Below, one piece after another: positions 16,852-25,003 of a stretch of DNA of 49,064 bases (the stretch's first letter is position 1; the number at the start of each line of letters is the position of its first letter). Source of the DNA: Gemmatimonadota bacterium (GTDB lineage Bacteria; Gemmatimonadota; Gemmatimonadetes; Longimicrobiales; Gaopeijiaceae). The DNA lies in contig JAPPGZ010000034.1 in the NCBI GenBank assembly GCA_028874905.1, positions 1-49,064 on the forward strand. Reading direction: 5' to 3'. The notes under the pieces are model-generated. The model saw only the letters and a program-made list of their open reading frames with translations, had not been told where the DNA came from and did no database searches. The translations under genes and the position numbers were made by a program.

Positions 16852-17319
16852 GTGACCTCCGGAGGAAAGCGCGAGCGGCAGGCCAAGTTGCTCGATATCA
16901 TCCGGCACACCCGCGTGCCTCATCAGGAGGCGTTGCGCAAGCTCCTGGCCGCCCGGGGGTTTCCGGTGGCCCAGGCCACGCTGTCGCGCGACATTCGGGA
17001 TCTGCGCCTGGTCAAGGTCAAGGCGGCGGACGGCAGGCCCCACTACACACTGCCCGAAGAGTGGGATCACGTGCCGCCCCTCGACGCCATTCTCCCGGCG
17101 CTCTTCGTATCCGCGGAAGCGGTGGGGAACCTGATCGTCGTACGCACCTTGAGCGGTGGCGCGCAGACCGTCGCGTCTGGGATAGACTGGGAGGAGTTCG
17201 AGGGGCTTGCGGGAACGATCGCCGGGGACGACACGGTGCTGATCATTCTGCGTGACGACGGGTCCGCCCAGGATGTCGTGGACACTCTGCGAAGGCTGGC
17301 GCGCGGTCGTTCGGCTTGA
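16852..17319 (+). CDS. argR: Arginine repressor ArgR
   Basis: Protein of 155 residues, the standard ArgR length, with GTG start at 16852. The N-terminal winged helix carries the family recognition stretch ATLSRDIRDLRLVKV. The C-terminal oligomerisation and arginine-binding domain has GNLIVVRTLSGGAQTVASGI and GTIAGDDTVLIILRD, where the conserved GTIAGDDT loop binds arginine across the trimer interface. It represses arginine biosynthesis when arginine is abundant. argG and argH lie directly downstream behind a promoter overlapped by an ARG-box-like operator, which supports the call. The argR stop codon (17317-17319) lies within the -35 box of that promoter. Confidence 0.95.
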   Translation: MTSGGKRERQAKLLDIIRHTRVPHQEALRKLLAARGFPVAQATLSRDIRDLRLVKVKAADGRPHYTLPEEWDHVPPLDAILPALFVSAEAVGNLIVVRTLSGGAQTVASGIDWEEFEGLAGTIAGDDTVLIILRDDGSAQDVVDTLRRLARGRSA

Positions 17320-17344
17320 CCTCTGCGTGGTTTCTGCATATTAT
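17316..17344 (+). promoter_or_regulatory. argGH promoter
   Basis: TTGACC at 17316-17321 and TATTAT at 17339-17344 are 17 bases apart; each matches the sigma-70 consensus at five of six positions. The -35 box overlaps the argR stop codon, and the -10 lies inside an ARG-box-like operator. Transcription would start near 17351 and produce a leader of about 210 bases before argG. Confidence 0.7.
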
Positions 17345-17371
17345 TTCATAATAGACGCATTTTTTTCCCTT
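17333..17371. promoter_or_regulatory. ARG box pair (ArgR operator)
   Basis: TCTGCATATTATTTCATA at 17333-17350 matches the E. coli ARG-box consensus (TNTGNATWWWWATNCANA) at nine of ten fixed positions and all four W positions. A second, degenerate box starts three bases later at 17354-17371 and matches five of ten fixed positions plus the AT core; 3-bp spacing is the classical arrangement of paired boxes. The good box covers the -10 of the argG promoter, so ArgR binding should block RNA polymerase. Confidence 0.72.
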
Positions 17372-17560
17372 TTCGCAGCGGTGGAAACCGCGGATCCGGT
17401 CGAGTTGTCGCCGACATTCGGCTGGCGCCGGTCAACCGCGGGTGGGCTCGGAGCGCAGGGCGCTTGTCATCGTACGGCCTTGGCGGGAGACGTACGGCCC
17501 CTGTAGCTCCGGTCCCCCAACCGCCGGCAGGACGAACAAGCCATGCAGGAAGAGCAAGCC

Positions 17561-18862
17561 ATGAAAGTCGTGCTGGGATACTCGGGCGGCCTCGATACCT
17601 CGGTCATCGTGCCGTGGTTGCGGGAGAACTACGCGGCGGACGTCATATGCATGGCCGCGGACGTCGGGCAGCGGGGCGGCGTGGCCAAGCTGGGTGCGAA
17701 GGCGTTTGCAACGGGGGCTTCGGCCTTTTTCGGTGAGGACCTGCGTGAGGAGTTCGTCTCCGAATACGTGTTTCCGGTCCTGCGCGCAGGGGCGGTGTAC
17801 AGCCGGAAATACCTGCTCGGGACTTCCATGGCGCGCCCGCTGATCTCGCGCCGCATGGTCGAAATCGCGCGCAGAGCGGGGGCCGACTGCCTGGCGCACG
17901 GGTGCACGGGCAAGGGGAACGACCAGTTGCGCTTCGAGTTGTCCTTCGCCGCCCTCGCGCCGGACCTGCAGGTGATCGCTCCCTGGAGGGAGTGGGACAT
18001 CTGCTCACGGGAGGACGCTTTCGCGTACGCGGAGCAGAGGGGGATCTCGCTCGAGGGAGTCGACCGCGAGAAGCTCTACTCGCGCGACGAGAACCTGTGG
18101 CACATAAGCCACGAGGGCGGGCCGCTGGAGGACCCTGCGAACGCTCCCGGAGACGATGTGTTCCTTTGGACGCGTGATCCCGCCCTCGCACCCGATACCG
18201 CGCTCGAGTTGGAGGTGGGCTTCGAAAAGGGCATTCCGGTCACCATCGACGGAGAGGCGCTGTCGCCATTGGCGTTGCTCGAGACGCTGAACGCGGCCGG
18301 ATCGGAGCATGGTGTGGGCCGGGCCGACGTGATCGAGGATCGCGTGGTCGGGATCAAGTCGCGCGGCGTGTACGAGACGCCCGGTGGCACGATCCTTCTC
18401 AACGCGATCCAGGAACTCGAACAGCTGGTGCTTTCGCGACAGTGTCTGGGACTGAAGGACCAGCTGGCGCCGCGCTACGCGGACCTGGTCTATGAGGGGC
18501 GATGGTGGACGCCCGAGCGGGAAGCGCTCGACGCGATGGTCGATTCGCTGATGGCCAACGTCACCGGCACGGTTCGGATGCGGCTGTTCAAGGGACAGGC
18601 AACCGTGTTGTCGCGCCGTGCGCCCGCGTCCCTCTACGATCTCGACCTCGCCTCCTTCGGAGCGAGCGAAGGCTATGCCCACGCCGATTCTTCGGGTTTC
18701 CTGAAGCTCTTCAGCCTGCCTCAGCGTGCCGTAGCGGCGCAGCGGCATGCGGCTGCACATGGTGCCGCCGCGCCAGCCTCGGACACGGTCGTCTCCCGGC
18801 CGGTCGCGCGGAACGGCAAGGAGTCGCCCAGCGCCGAACTGGTCCACGCCAAGCGCGGCTGA
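17561..18862 (+). CDS. argG: Argininosuccinate synthase
   Basis: Protein of 433 residues. Started at ATG 17561 because GGAAGAG lies about seven bases before it and MKVVLGYSGGLDTSV is the canonical N-terminus; ATG 17543 would add six residues. It joins citrulline and aspartate with ATP to make argininosuccinate. Diagnostic motifs: PP-loop YSGGLDTSV, AADVGQ, YSRKYLLGTSMARPLI, AHGCTGKGNDQLRFE and SRDENLWHISHEGG. The C-terminal 40 residues beyond LKLFSLPQRAV are a low-complexity Ala/Pro/Ser tail. The leader between argR and ATG holds a direct repeat CGTACGGCC (17471-17479 and 17491-17499) and a small hairpin around GCGGTGGAAACCGC near 17379. argH follows after 16 bases. Confidence 0.97.
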   Translation: MKVVLGYSGGLDTSVIVPWLRENYAADVICMAADVGQRGGVAKLGAKAFATGASAFFGEDLREEFVSEYVFPVLRAGAVYSRKYLLGTSMARPLISRRMVEIARRAGADCLAHGCTGKGNDQLRFELSFAALAPDLQVIAPWREWDICSREDAFAYAEQRGISLEGVDREKLYSRDENLWHISHEGGPLEDPANAPGDDVFLWTRDPALAPDTALELEVGFEKGIPVTIDGEALSPLALLETLNAAGSEHGVGRADVIEDRVVGIKSRGVYETPGGTILLNAIQELEQLVLSRQCLGLKDQLAPRYADLVYEGRWWTPEREALDAMVDSLMANVTGTVRMRLFKGQATVLSRRAPASLYDLDLASFGASEGYAHADSSGFLKLFSLPQRAVAAQRHAAAHGAAAPASDTVVSRPVARNGKESPSAELVHAKRG

Positions 18863-18878
18863 CCGGCTGGCCGCTGCC

Positions 18879-20267
18879 GTGAAGGGATCGGGCCACGCGC
18901 TTTGGGGAGCGCGGTTCGACGACGGGCTGTCGCCCGAGATGGAGGCCCTCAACCGTTCCCTGGACGCCGATTGGCGCCTTTGGCGTCACGACGTGCGGGG
19001 AAGCCGGGCATGGGCGCGGGGACTGGAGCGGGCCGGGCTGCTCTCCTCCGCCGAGGCCGCCGAGATCGATCGCGGCCTCGTCCGGGTCGCGCGAGATCTG
19101 GAGGCCGCGGGCGGCCCGTCCGAATTCGCCGACGAGGACATCCACACCGTCGTCGAACGTCTCCTGACGGAGAAGATCGGTGCGGTCGGCGGCAAGCTCC
19201 ACACCGGACGATCCCGAAACGACCAGGTCTCCACCGACTTCAGGCTATGGGGCAGGGAGGCGATCGATCTGCTGCGCGGGAGCCTGTCTTCGCTGATTGC
19301 GACGATAGCGGACAGGGCGCGGGAAAGCGCGGGCATCGTGATGCCGGGCTACACCCATATGCAGCAGGCCCAGCCGGTGACCGCCGGCCACTGGCTGCTG
19401 TCCAGGGCCTGGCCTCTGGTGCGCGACATGGAGCACCTGGCTGCCGTGCGCAACGAGTGCGACGTCCTCCCGCTGGGCTCGGGCGCCGTCGCCGGCTGTC
19501 CCTTCGATGTCGATCGCGGCGCGCTGGCCGCCGACCTCGGCTTCAGCCGGGTGTCGGAGAACTCCATGGACGGCGTCTCGGATCGCGACTGGGCGGTCCG
19601 CCTGCTGTTCGGAGCGGCGATGACGGGCGTGCATCTGTCCCAGCTGGCCGAAGACCTGGTTCTCTTTTCCAGCAGTGAATTCGGGTATGTGCGGCTGGGC
19701 GACGCCTTTACGACCGGGTCGTCGCTGATGCCGCAGAAGCGGAACCCGGACGTGGCAGAGCTGACGCGGGGCAAGTCGGGACGGCTGGTTGGCAACCTTG
19801 CGGGCACCCTTGTCATGCTGAAAGGCCTGCCGACCGGATACAATCGGGACCTGCAGGAAGACAAGGAGGCCGTCTTCGATTCGGTGGATACGCTGGCCGT
19901 CGTGTTACCGGCGATCACGGGGGCGGTGGCCGGAATGACGCTGAACCCGCGGCGGATGGGTCAGGCGCTCCGCGCCGAACTGCATGCCACCGATCTCGCC
20001 GACTACCTCGTGAGGCGCGGTGTGGCTTTCCGGGCGGCGCATCACATGGTGGGTGAGCTGGTGCGGGCCGCCGAGGACGCGGACAAGGGGCTGGGGGACC
20101 TGACCCTCGAGGAGATGACCGCGGTCCATCCCGCCTTCGGCGAGGACGTCTTCGCCGTCTTCGATCCGGTTGCCTCCGTCGAGTCTCGCGCGGTGCGTGG
20201 GGGCACGTCCGAGGCCGCGTTACAGGCCCAGTTGGAGGCGCTGGCGACGGCTCTCGGGCGGGCCTGA
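18879..20267 (+). CDS. argH: Argininosuccinate lyase
   Basis: Protein of 462 residues from GTG 18879, matching the usual 455-470; the frame is open further upstream inside argG but that part is not homologous. It cleaves argininosuccinate to arginine and fumarate, the last step of the pathway. Motifs of the fumarase/aspartase superfamily: N-terminal LWGARFDDGLSPEMEALN, EDIHTVVERLL, KLHTGRSRNDQVSTD, TRNDQ-type region, PGYTHMQQAQPVT, and the signature GSSLMPQKRNPDV that carries the catalytic serine loop. The start is 16 bases after the argG stop, so both are expressed from the ArgR-controlled promoter. Its TGA stop lies within a repeat described separately. Confidence 0.96.
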   Translation: MKGSGHALWGARFDDGLSPEMEALNRSLDADWRLWRHDVRGSRAWARGLERAGLLSSAEAAEIDRGLVRVARDLEAAGGPSEFADEDIHTVVERLLTEKIGAVGGKLHTGRSRNDQVSTDFRLWGREAIDLLRGSLSSLIATIADRARESAGIVMPGYTHMQQAQPVTAGHWLLSRAWPLVRDMEHLAAVRNECDVLPLGSGAVAGCPFDVDRGALAADLGFSRVSENSMDGVSDRDWAVRLLFGAAMTGVHLSQLAEDLVLFSSSEFGYVRLGDAFTTGSSLMPQKRNPDVAELTRGKSGRLVGNLAGTLVMLKGLPTGYNRDLQEDKEAVFDSVDTLAVVLPAITGAVAGMTLNPRRMGQALRAELHATDLADYLVRRGVAFRAAHHMVGELVRAAEDADKGLGDLTLEEMTAVHPAFGEDVFAVFDPVASVESRAVRGGTSEAALQAQLEALATALGRA

Positions 20268-20308
20268 CCCCAATCCCGGCGGCGGGCCTGACCCGGGTCC
20301 CCCGGGGG
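20257..20308. repeat. Dispersed CTGACCCCAATCC element, copy A, at the argH stop
   Basis: CTGACCCCAATCC at 20264-20276 followed by CTGACCCG at 20288-20295; the argH stop TGA (20265-20267) is inside the first block. GGCGGGCCTGACCC is directly repeated at 20257-20270 and 20281-20294. A palindrome CCCCCGGGGG at 20299-20308 ends the region. The same 13-mer and following block occur at another gene's stop near 42077-42099. The element fills the convergent gap between argH and the DAHP synthase gene and may act in 3'-end formation. Confidence 0.5.
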
Positions 20309-20317
20309 CCGGCGACG

Positions 20318-21334
20318 CTAGAGGGACCTTCCGGCCGCCTCCGCGAAGACGGTCAGACTGTCCATCAGGTCCGCGAACTCGGTAAAGGTCAGTGACTGGT
20401 CTCCGTCCGACATTGCCTTCTCCGGATCGGGGTGCACCTCCACAATGAGTCCGTCGGCACCTGCCGCAAGCGCCGCATAGCTCAACGGGGCGACCAGGTC
20501 GCGGCGCCCGCCCGCGTGCGACGGGTCGGCGATGACGGGAAGGTGTGTCTCCATCTTCAGCCACGGAATAGCGGCCAGGTCGAAGGTATTGCGAGTCTCC
20601 GCGCCGAAGGTGCGGATCCCTCTTTCGCACAGCACGACCTGCATATTGCCGCGGCTCATGACGTACTCCGCCGCGAGCAGCAGGTCCTTGAGCGTCGCCG
20701 ACATGCCGCGCTTCAGCAGCACCGGGCGCTGCAGTTGTCCCACTTCGCGCAGAAGTGAGAAGTTCTGCATGTTCCGCGCCCCGATCTGCAGCATGTCGGC
20801 GTAGCTGGCCACCAGTTCCGCGTCGCGCGGGTCGAGCACTTCCGTAACGACGGGGAGTCCCGTCCGGCTTCTGACATCCGCGAGAATGCGCAGGCCCTCT
20901 TCCTTCAGTCCGTCAAAGGAATACGGGGAGGTTCGCGGCTTGAACGCGCCCCCGCGCAGAAGCGAGGCCCCGGATCCGGCAACGGCACGGCCCGTCTCCA
21001 ACATCATCGCGGCTCCCTCGACCGAGCAGGGGCCCGCTGCGACCGGGCATTTTCCTCCTCCGAAACTATGATCGCCCACCCGCACCTTGGTGGTCGGATC
21101 GGCGGAAAAGCCGCGAGCCGCAAGCTTGTACGGACGCATCACCGGATGTACCGACCGCACCCCTGGAATCGAAAGCAGCGGCACGTGGGCCAGCCTGGCC
21201 TCGTCACCGATGCAACCGATGATCGTGCGGCTCTCTCCGATCGATATGTGGGTGCGAAGTCCAGCGGCTTCGACGCGTTCGCGGATGTTGTCGATCTGCT
21301 CCGCGGTGATGTCCTTCCTGGCAACGATGATCAC
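20318..21334 (-). CDS. aroF: 3-deoxy-7-phosphoheptulonate (DAHP) synthase, type I-beta with N-terminal regulatory domain
   Basis: Protein of 338 residues from GTG 21334, the length of the Thermotoga maritima enzyme; AGGA lies upstream, and the longer open frame adds non-homologous residues. It condenses PEP and erythrose-4-phosphate to enter the shikimate pathway. Residues 1-85 are the ferredoxin-like (ACT-like) domain ([20 protein letters not shown]), which in T. maritima gives feedback inhibition by Tyr/Phe. The barrel shows [60 protein letters not shown] and [11 protein letters not shown], supplying metal and PEP ligands. It is divergent from rpiA and rpe, whose pathway makes its erythrose-4-phosphate substrate. 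Confidence 0.95.
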   Translation of the reverse strand: MIIVARKDITAEQIDNIRERVEAAGLRTHISIGESRTIIGCIGDEARLAHVPLLSIPGVRSVHPVMRPYKLAARGFSADPTTKVRVGDHSFGGGKCPVAAGPCSVEGAAMMLETGRAVAGSGASLLRGGAFKPRTSPYSFDGLKEEGLRILADVRSRTGLPVVTEVLDPRDAELVASYADMLQIGARNMQNFSLLREVGQLQRPVLLKRGMSATLKDLLLAAEYVMSRGNMQVVLCERGIRTFGAETRNTFDLAAIPWLKMETHLPVIADPSHAGGRRDLVAPLSYAALAAGADGLIVEVHPDPEKAMSDGDQSLTFTEFADLMDSLTVFAEAAGRSL

Positions 21335-21390
21335 GGTGAGCGTTCCTGAGTGTGCGATTCGCGGGGACGATGCGGGCGGAAACAAATGGA

Positions 21391-21399
21391 AGTATAGCA
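21391..21399 (-). promoter_or_regulatory. Extended -10 promoter element for DAHP synthase
   Basis: Read on the minus strand, TGCTATACT occupies 21399-21391: a TATACT -10 hexamer with the TGN extension. No good -35 is present at 17 bases, as is usual for extended -10 promoters. It lies 57 bases upstream of the GTG start at 21334 within an AT-richer stretch. Confidence 0.5.
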
Positions 21400-21488
21400 C
21401 TACCGGCCGGTCCATCTGGAACCGGTTGGCGCCATGGCGTAGATTTGGGTCTCGCCAACCCCCTTGAACCCGGTCACCCGGTGAGGCC

Positions 21489-22214
21489 TTGAGTCCATCA
21501 ACCGTCGATCCGCCCACCATTCACGAACTCAAGAGCCTGGCGGGGCGCGACGCGGCCGGCAGCGTCGAGTCGGGCATGCGGGTGGGGCTCGGGACCGGCT
21601 CGACCGTCGCGCACTTTCTCCTGGGCCTGGGCGACCGGATCGCAGGCGGTGAGCTTTCCGACGTGGTCGGCGTCCCCACCTCCATCCGAACGGAAAAGGC
21701 GGCGATCGAGCTGGGCATCCCGCTCCGGACGCTCGGCGAGCTCGGCGCGCTCGATCTTACGGTCGACGGTGCCGACGAAGTGGATCCGCGGCTGAATCTC
21801 ATCAAGGGGCTCGGGGGAGCGTTGCTCAGGGAGAAGATGGTGGCGCAGGCGTCCGGACGAATGCTGGCGATCGTGGACGACACGAAGCTGGTCGAGCGGC
21901 TCGGCGAGCGCGCCCCTGTGCCGGTCGAGGTCGTCCCGTTCGAGTTTTCCAGCCATCTGCGGTGGCTGGAGGGAATGGGAGCCGAACCGGTCGTCCGCCG
22001 GAACGAGGACGGAGGCAAGTACGTGACCGACAACGGCAACCTTGTCATCGATTGTCACTTCGCGGATGGAATCCCCGACCCGATCGCACTGGACGAGTGC
22101 CTCGGGCGGCGGGCGGGGGTGGTCGAGTCGGGACTGTTCCTTGGGATGGCCGACGAGGCTGTCGTGGCGGGAAAGACCGGCGTATACCGAATGACGCGCG
22201 AGGACTCGCGGTGA
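21489..22214 (+). CDS. rpiA: Ribose-5-phosphate isomerase A
   Basis: Protein of 241 residues, TTG start at 21489 with GTGAGG just upstream. It interconverts ribose-5-phosphate and ribulose-5-phosphate. Motifs: [15 protein letters not shown] at the phosphate-binding turn, [30 protein letters not shown] with the catalytic acidic cluster, [11 protein letters not shown] with the conserved lysine, and [14 protein letters not shown]. Length is slightly above the usual 220-230 owing to the N-terminal ten residues. Its stop overlaps the rpe start by four bases (GTGA, 22211-22214), giving a coupled pair in which both enzymes act on ribulose-5-phosphate. Confidence 0.96.
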   Translation: MSPSTVDPPTIHELKSLAGRDAAGSVESGMRVGLGTGSTVAHFLLGLGDRIAGGELSDVVGVPTSIRTEKAAIELGIPLRTLGELGALDLTVDGADEVDPRLNLIKGLGGALLREKMVAQASGRMLAIVDDTKLVERLGERAPVPVEVVPFEFSSHLRWLEGMGAEPVVRRNEDGGKYVTDNGNLVIDCHFADGIPDPIALDECLGRRAGVVESGLFLGMADEAVVAGKTGVYRMTREDSR

Positions 22215-22897
22215 TCCGGATCGCTCCGTCCATTCTGGCCTGCCGCTTCGCCGCACTGGGCAGCGAGGTCCGTGCGGTCGACGAAGCCGGCGCGGAGTGG
22301 ATTCACGTCGACGTGATGGATGGGCATTTCGTGCCGAACATCACGATCGGGCCCCTGATCGCCGATGCCGTCCGCGGGGTGACCTCGCGCACCGTGGATG
22401 TGCATCTGATGATTCAGGACCCCGACCGGTACATCGCCGACTTCGCCGAGGCGGGCGCCGACGTGATCACCGTGCACGCCGAGGCCGCGGTGCATCTCCA
22501 GCGTACGCTCGCGCAGATCCGGAGCATGGGAAGGAAGGCCGGGGTGGCGCTGAACCCCGCCACGCCGCTCGCGGCCGTGGAGGAGGTGCTTGACGACCTC
22601 GACCTGCTCCTCATCATGACGGTCAACCCCGGGTTCGGGGGACAGGCTTTCATCCCCGGGTCGCTCGACAAGGTCGCCCGGGCGAGGCGGATGATCGAGG
22701 AGCGACGGCCGGGCGAGGTGGATATCGAGGTGGATGGCGGCGTGAGCGCCACGACGGCGCCCGCGCTCGTGGAGGCCGGGGCGACAGTTCTGGTGGCCGG
22801 CTCCGCGGTCTTCCGACATCCCGGCGGCCCCGGCGCGGGAGTGGATTCGATCCGCGCGTCGATACGGGGCGTCACCAGGCGGCCGGACCGCTACTGA
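22211..22897 (+). CDS. rpe: Ribulose-phosphate 3-epimerase
   Basis: Protein of 228 residues, GTG start inside the rpiA stop region. It converts ribulose-5-phosphate to xylulose-5-phosphate. The TIM-barrel landmarks are all present: [31 protein letters not shown] (metal ligands and catalytic Asp), [41 protein letters not shown] and VLVAGSAVF for phosphate binding. Together with rpiA it supplies the non-oxidative pentose phosphate branch, which yields erythrose-4-phosphate for the divergent DAHP synthase. Confidence 0.97.
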   Translation: MIRIAPSILACRFAALGSEVRAVDEAGAEWIHVDVMDGHFVPNITIGPLIADAVRGVTSRTVDVHLMIQDPDRYIADFAEAGADVITVHAEAAVHLQRTLAQIRSMGRKAGVALNPATPLAAVEEVLDDLDLLLIMTVNPGFGGQAFIPGSLDKVARARRMIEERRPGEVDIEVDGGVSATTAPALVEAGATVLVAGSAVFRHPGGPGAGVDSIRASIRGVTRRPDRY

Positions 22898-22906
22898 GGA
22901 CACGGC

Positions 22907-24295
22907 ATGCCGAAACTCGTGCACGAGATGGAGCTTCCGTTCCCGGTCGAGCGCGTATGGGACTGGCATATGCGGCCCGGCGCGCTGGAGCGCCTGATGC
23001 CGCCGTGGGAGGACGCGCGGGTCGTGGGCCGCGAAGGCGGTATCCACGACGGCGGCCTCGTGCATGTGAAGGTCCGGCGCGGTCCGGTCAAGATCGATTT
23101 CAAGGCGAGGCACACCGCGTACGAAGAGGGCAGGCTCTTCCAGGACGAGCAGGAGTCGGGCCCGATGGGGTCCTGGGTGCATCGCCACGAGTTCGAACCG
23201 CGCGGAGACGACGCCACGATGCTTCGCGACCGCATCACGTACGATCCTCCGCTCGGTCCTGCGGCCGCGGCGTTGGCGGGTGCCACCATCGAAGGCGAGT
23301 TGAAGCGTCTCTTCCGCTTCCGGAACCAGCGTCTCCTCCAGGACCTGAGGCGCCACGCTGGTCATGACGGGCCGCCGCTCCGGGTGGCGATCACGGGGGC
23401 GGGCGGCTTCGTCGGCAGAGCGCTGTGCCATTTTCTGACCACCGGCGGCCACGAGGTCATTGCGATCGTTCGCCGGAAACCGCGCCGTGACCGGGGGGAG
23501 ATCTACTGGGACCCGATGGAGGGTCGTATCGAGGGAAGCCGACTTGAGGGGGTTGACGCCGTCGTTCACCTGGCGGGCGAAAACCTGTCCAAGGGCCGAT
23601 GGACTCCCGCCAAGAAGAAGGCGATCTGGCAAAGCCGCGTGGTCGGAACGCGTGTACTGACGGGTGCGCTCAGCCGCTTGCGCAATCCCCCGCGCGTTCT
23701 GGTGTCCTCTTCCGCGATCGGCATCTATGGGAACAGGGGCAGCGAGCGGCTCGTCGAGACCAGCAAGCCGGGGAAGGGGTTCCTGGCCGATCTGTGCAGA
23801 GAGTGGGAGAAGGAAGCGCGTCTCGCGGAGCGGTCGGGGATCCGCGTGGTCCTGCTGCGGACAGGGCTCGTGCTTAGTCCCGCGGGCGGCGCTCTCGGCA
23901 CCATGCTGCTGCCCTTCAAGGTCGGGATCGGTGGGCGTCTGGGGAGCGGACGACAGTACGTCAGCTGGATCGACCACGACGACCTCGTCGGGCTCATCTT
24001 CCATGCGGTTACCACATCCTCGTTGCGGGGGCCGGTCAACGGAGTTGCCCCGCATCCCGTCCCCAACGCCACCTTCACCACCATCCTCGGCCGCACGCTC
24101 CGCCGCCCCACGCTGCTTCCGGTACCCTCGCTGGCGGTACGCGGCATGTTCGGCGAGATGGGAAAGACCCTGTTACTGGAGGGCGCCCGCGTAATCCCTG
24201 AGGCCGCCGCGCGGAGCGGTTTCCGTTTCGACTTCGAGGGACTGGGCGAGTCGCTGGCCTTTCAACTCGGCCGGGCCGCGCCCGACTACCGGTAG
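22907..24295 (+). CDS. SRPBCC domain fused to TIGR01777-type NAD(P)-binding epimerase/SDR
   Basis: Protein of 462 residues. Residues 1-150 are an SRPBCC/START-like domain (MPKLVHEMELPFPVERVWDW, ending in KRLFRFRNQRLLQDL). Residues about 158-460 are an extended SDR of the TIGR01777/YfcH class: Rossmann motif VAITGAGGFVGRAL, DAVVHLAGENLSKGRW, VLVSSSAIGIYG, SWIDHDDLVGLIF and PVNGVAPHPV. The family is often misnamed a SulA-like cell-division inhibitor; its substrate is not established, and a lipid or isoprenoid-like ligand is only suggested by the START domain. It starts nine bases after rpe and ends three bases before pdxH, so it is in the rpiA-rpe-pdxH operon. Confidence 0.88.
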   Translation: MPKLVHEMELPFPVERVWDWHMRPGALERLMPPWEDARVVGREGGIHDGGLVHVKVRRGPVKIDFKARHTAYEEGRLFQDEQESGPMGSWVHRHEFEPRGDDATMLRDRITYDPPLGPAAAALAGATIEGELKRLFRFRNQRLLQDLRRHAGHDGPPLRVAITGAGGFVGRALCHFLTTGGHEVIAIVRRKPRRDRGEIYWDPMEGRIEGSRLEGVDAVVHLAGENLSKGRWTPAKKKAIWQSRVVGTRVLTGALSRLRNPPRVLVSSSAIGIYGNRGSERLVETSKPGKGFLADLCREWEKEARLAERSGIRVVLLRTGLVLSPAGGALGTMLLPFKVGIGGRLGSGRQYVSWIDHDDLVGLIFHAVTTSSLRGPVNGVAPHPVPNATFTTILGRTLRRPTLLPVPSLAVRGMFGEMGKTLLLEGARVIPEAAARSGFRFDFEGLGESLAFQLGRAAPDYR

Positions 24296-24298
24296 CTC

Positions 24299-24931
24299 AT
24301 GGCGAACGGCTCCGACCCGGATGGCGGCAGGCTGGCGCGCGACGATCTCGCGACCGATCCCATCAAGCAGTTCGGACGCTGGTTCGCAGAAGCGGAGGCC
24401 GATCCGCGGATCGTGTTTGCGGAGGCCGTTTGCCTCTCCACACTCGGGCCCGACGACACGCCCGAGGGGCGCATGGTGTTGCTCAAGGGATTCGACGATC
24501 GCGGCTTCGTGTTCTACACCAACCTGCAGTCCGACAAGGGCCGGTCGCTGGCCGTCCATCCGCGCGCGGGGATGACCTTCTACTGGCAGCCGCTCGGGCG
24601 CCAGGTGAGGGTGCGGGGCCGTGTCGTGCCCGTGTCGGCGGAAGAGGCGGACGCCTATTTCGGCGGTCGTCCGCGCGGCAGCCGGATCGGTGCGTGGGCC
24701 TCGGACCAGAGCCGTGAACTGGAGAGCCGTGCCGTGCTGGAAGCCCGCGTCGCGGAACTGGAGGACCGCTATGCCGGCCGGAGCGTCCCGCGACCCCCGC
24801 ACTGGTCCGGCTTCCGGATCGTTCCCGACCGGATCGAGTTCTGGCAGGAAGGCCGGGCGAGGTTGCACGACCGGTTCGCGTATGGCCTTGATGTTTCGGG
24901 CGCGTGGGTGCGCCGCCGCCTCCATCCCTAG
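24299..24931 (+). CDS. pdxH: Pyridoxine/pyridoxamine 5'-phosphate oxidase
   Basis: Protein of 210 residues, standard for PdxH. It oxidises PNP or PMP to PLP with FMN as cofactor and oxygen as acceptor. Visible motifs: GRMVLLKGFDDRGFVFYTNL with FMN-binding Arg/Lys, SDKGRSL, FYWQPLGRQVRVRG, GSRIGAWASDQSREL, and the C-terminal signature FRIVPDRIEFWQEG followed by RLHDRF. ATG 24299 is three bases after the preceding stop, so it is the last gene of a four-gene operon. It faces the large PLP-dependent fusion gene tail to tail over 72 bases with no obvious terminator. Confidence 0.95.
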   Translation: MANGSDPDGGRLARDDLATDPIKQFGRWFAEAEADPRIVFAEAVCLSTLGPDDTPEGRMVLLKGFDDRGFVFYTNLQSDKGRSLAVHPRAGMTFYWQPLGRQVRVRGRVVPVSAEEADAYFGGRPRGSRIGAWASDQSRELESRAVLEARVAELEDRYAGRSVPRPPHWSGFRIVPDRIEFWQEGRARLHDRFAYGLDVSGAWVRRRLHP

Positions 24932-25003
24932 TGAGCCGTCCCGGCCCCGGCCGCGCACGCTTCGCCGAGCCGCGTTCCTGTGCGCGGTTTCGTGCGTTTC
25001 GCG

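Noticed and set aside
17360..17366. T-run as an intrinsic terminator of argR
   Set aside because: No GC-rich hairpin precedes it; the sequence before it is the promoter and ARG box of argG.
17561..18862. Disrupted or frameshifted argG because of the low-complexity C-terminal tail
   Set aside because: All catalytic motifs are in one frame and the tail follows the normal end of the enzyme; it appears to be a harmless extension.
22055..24055. A 666-codon minus-strand frame opposite rpe and the epimerase
   Set aside because: Antisense to two genes with complete catalytic motifs; no recognisable domain.
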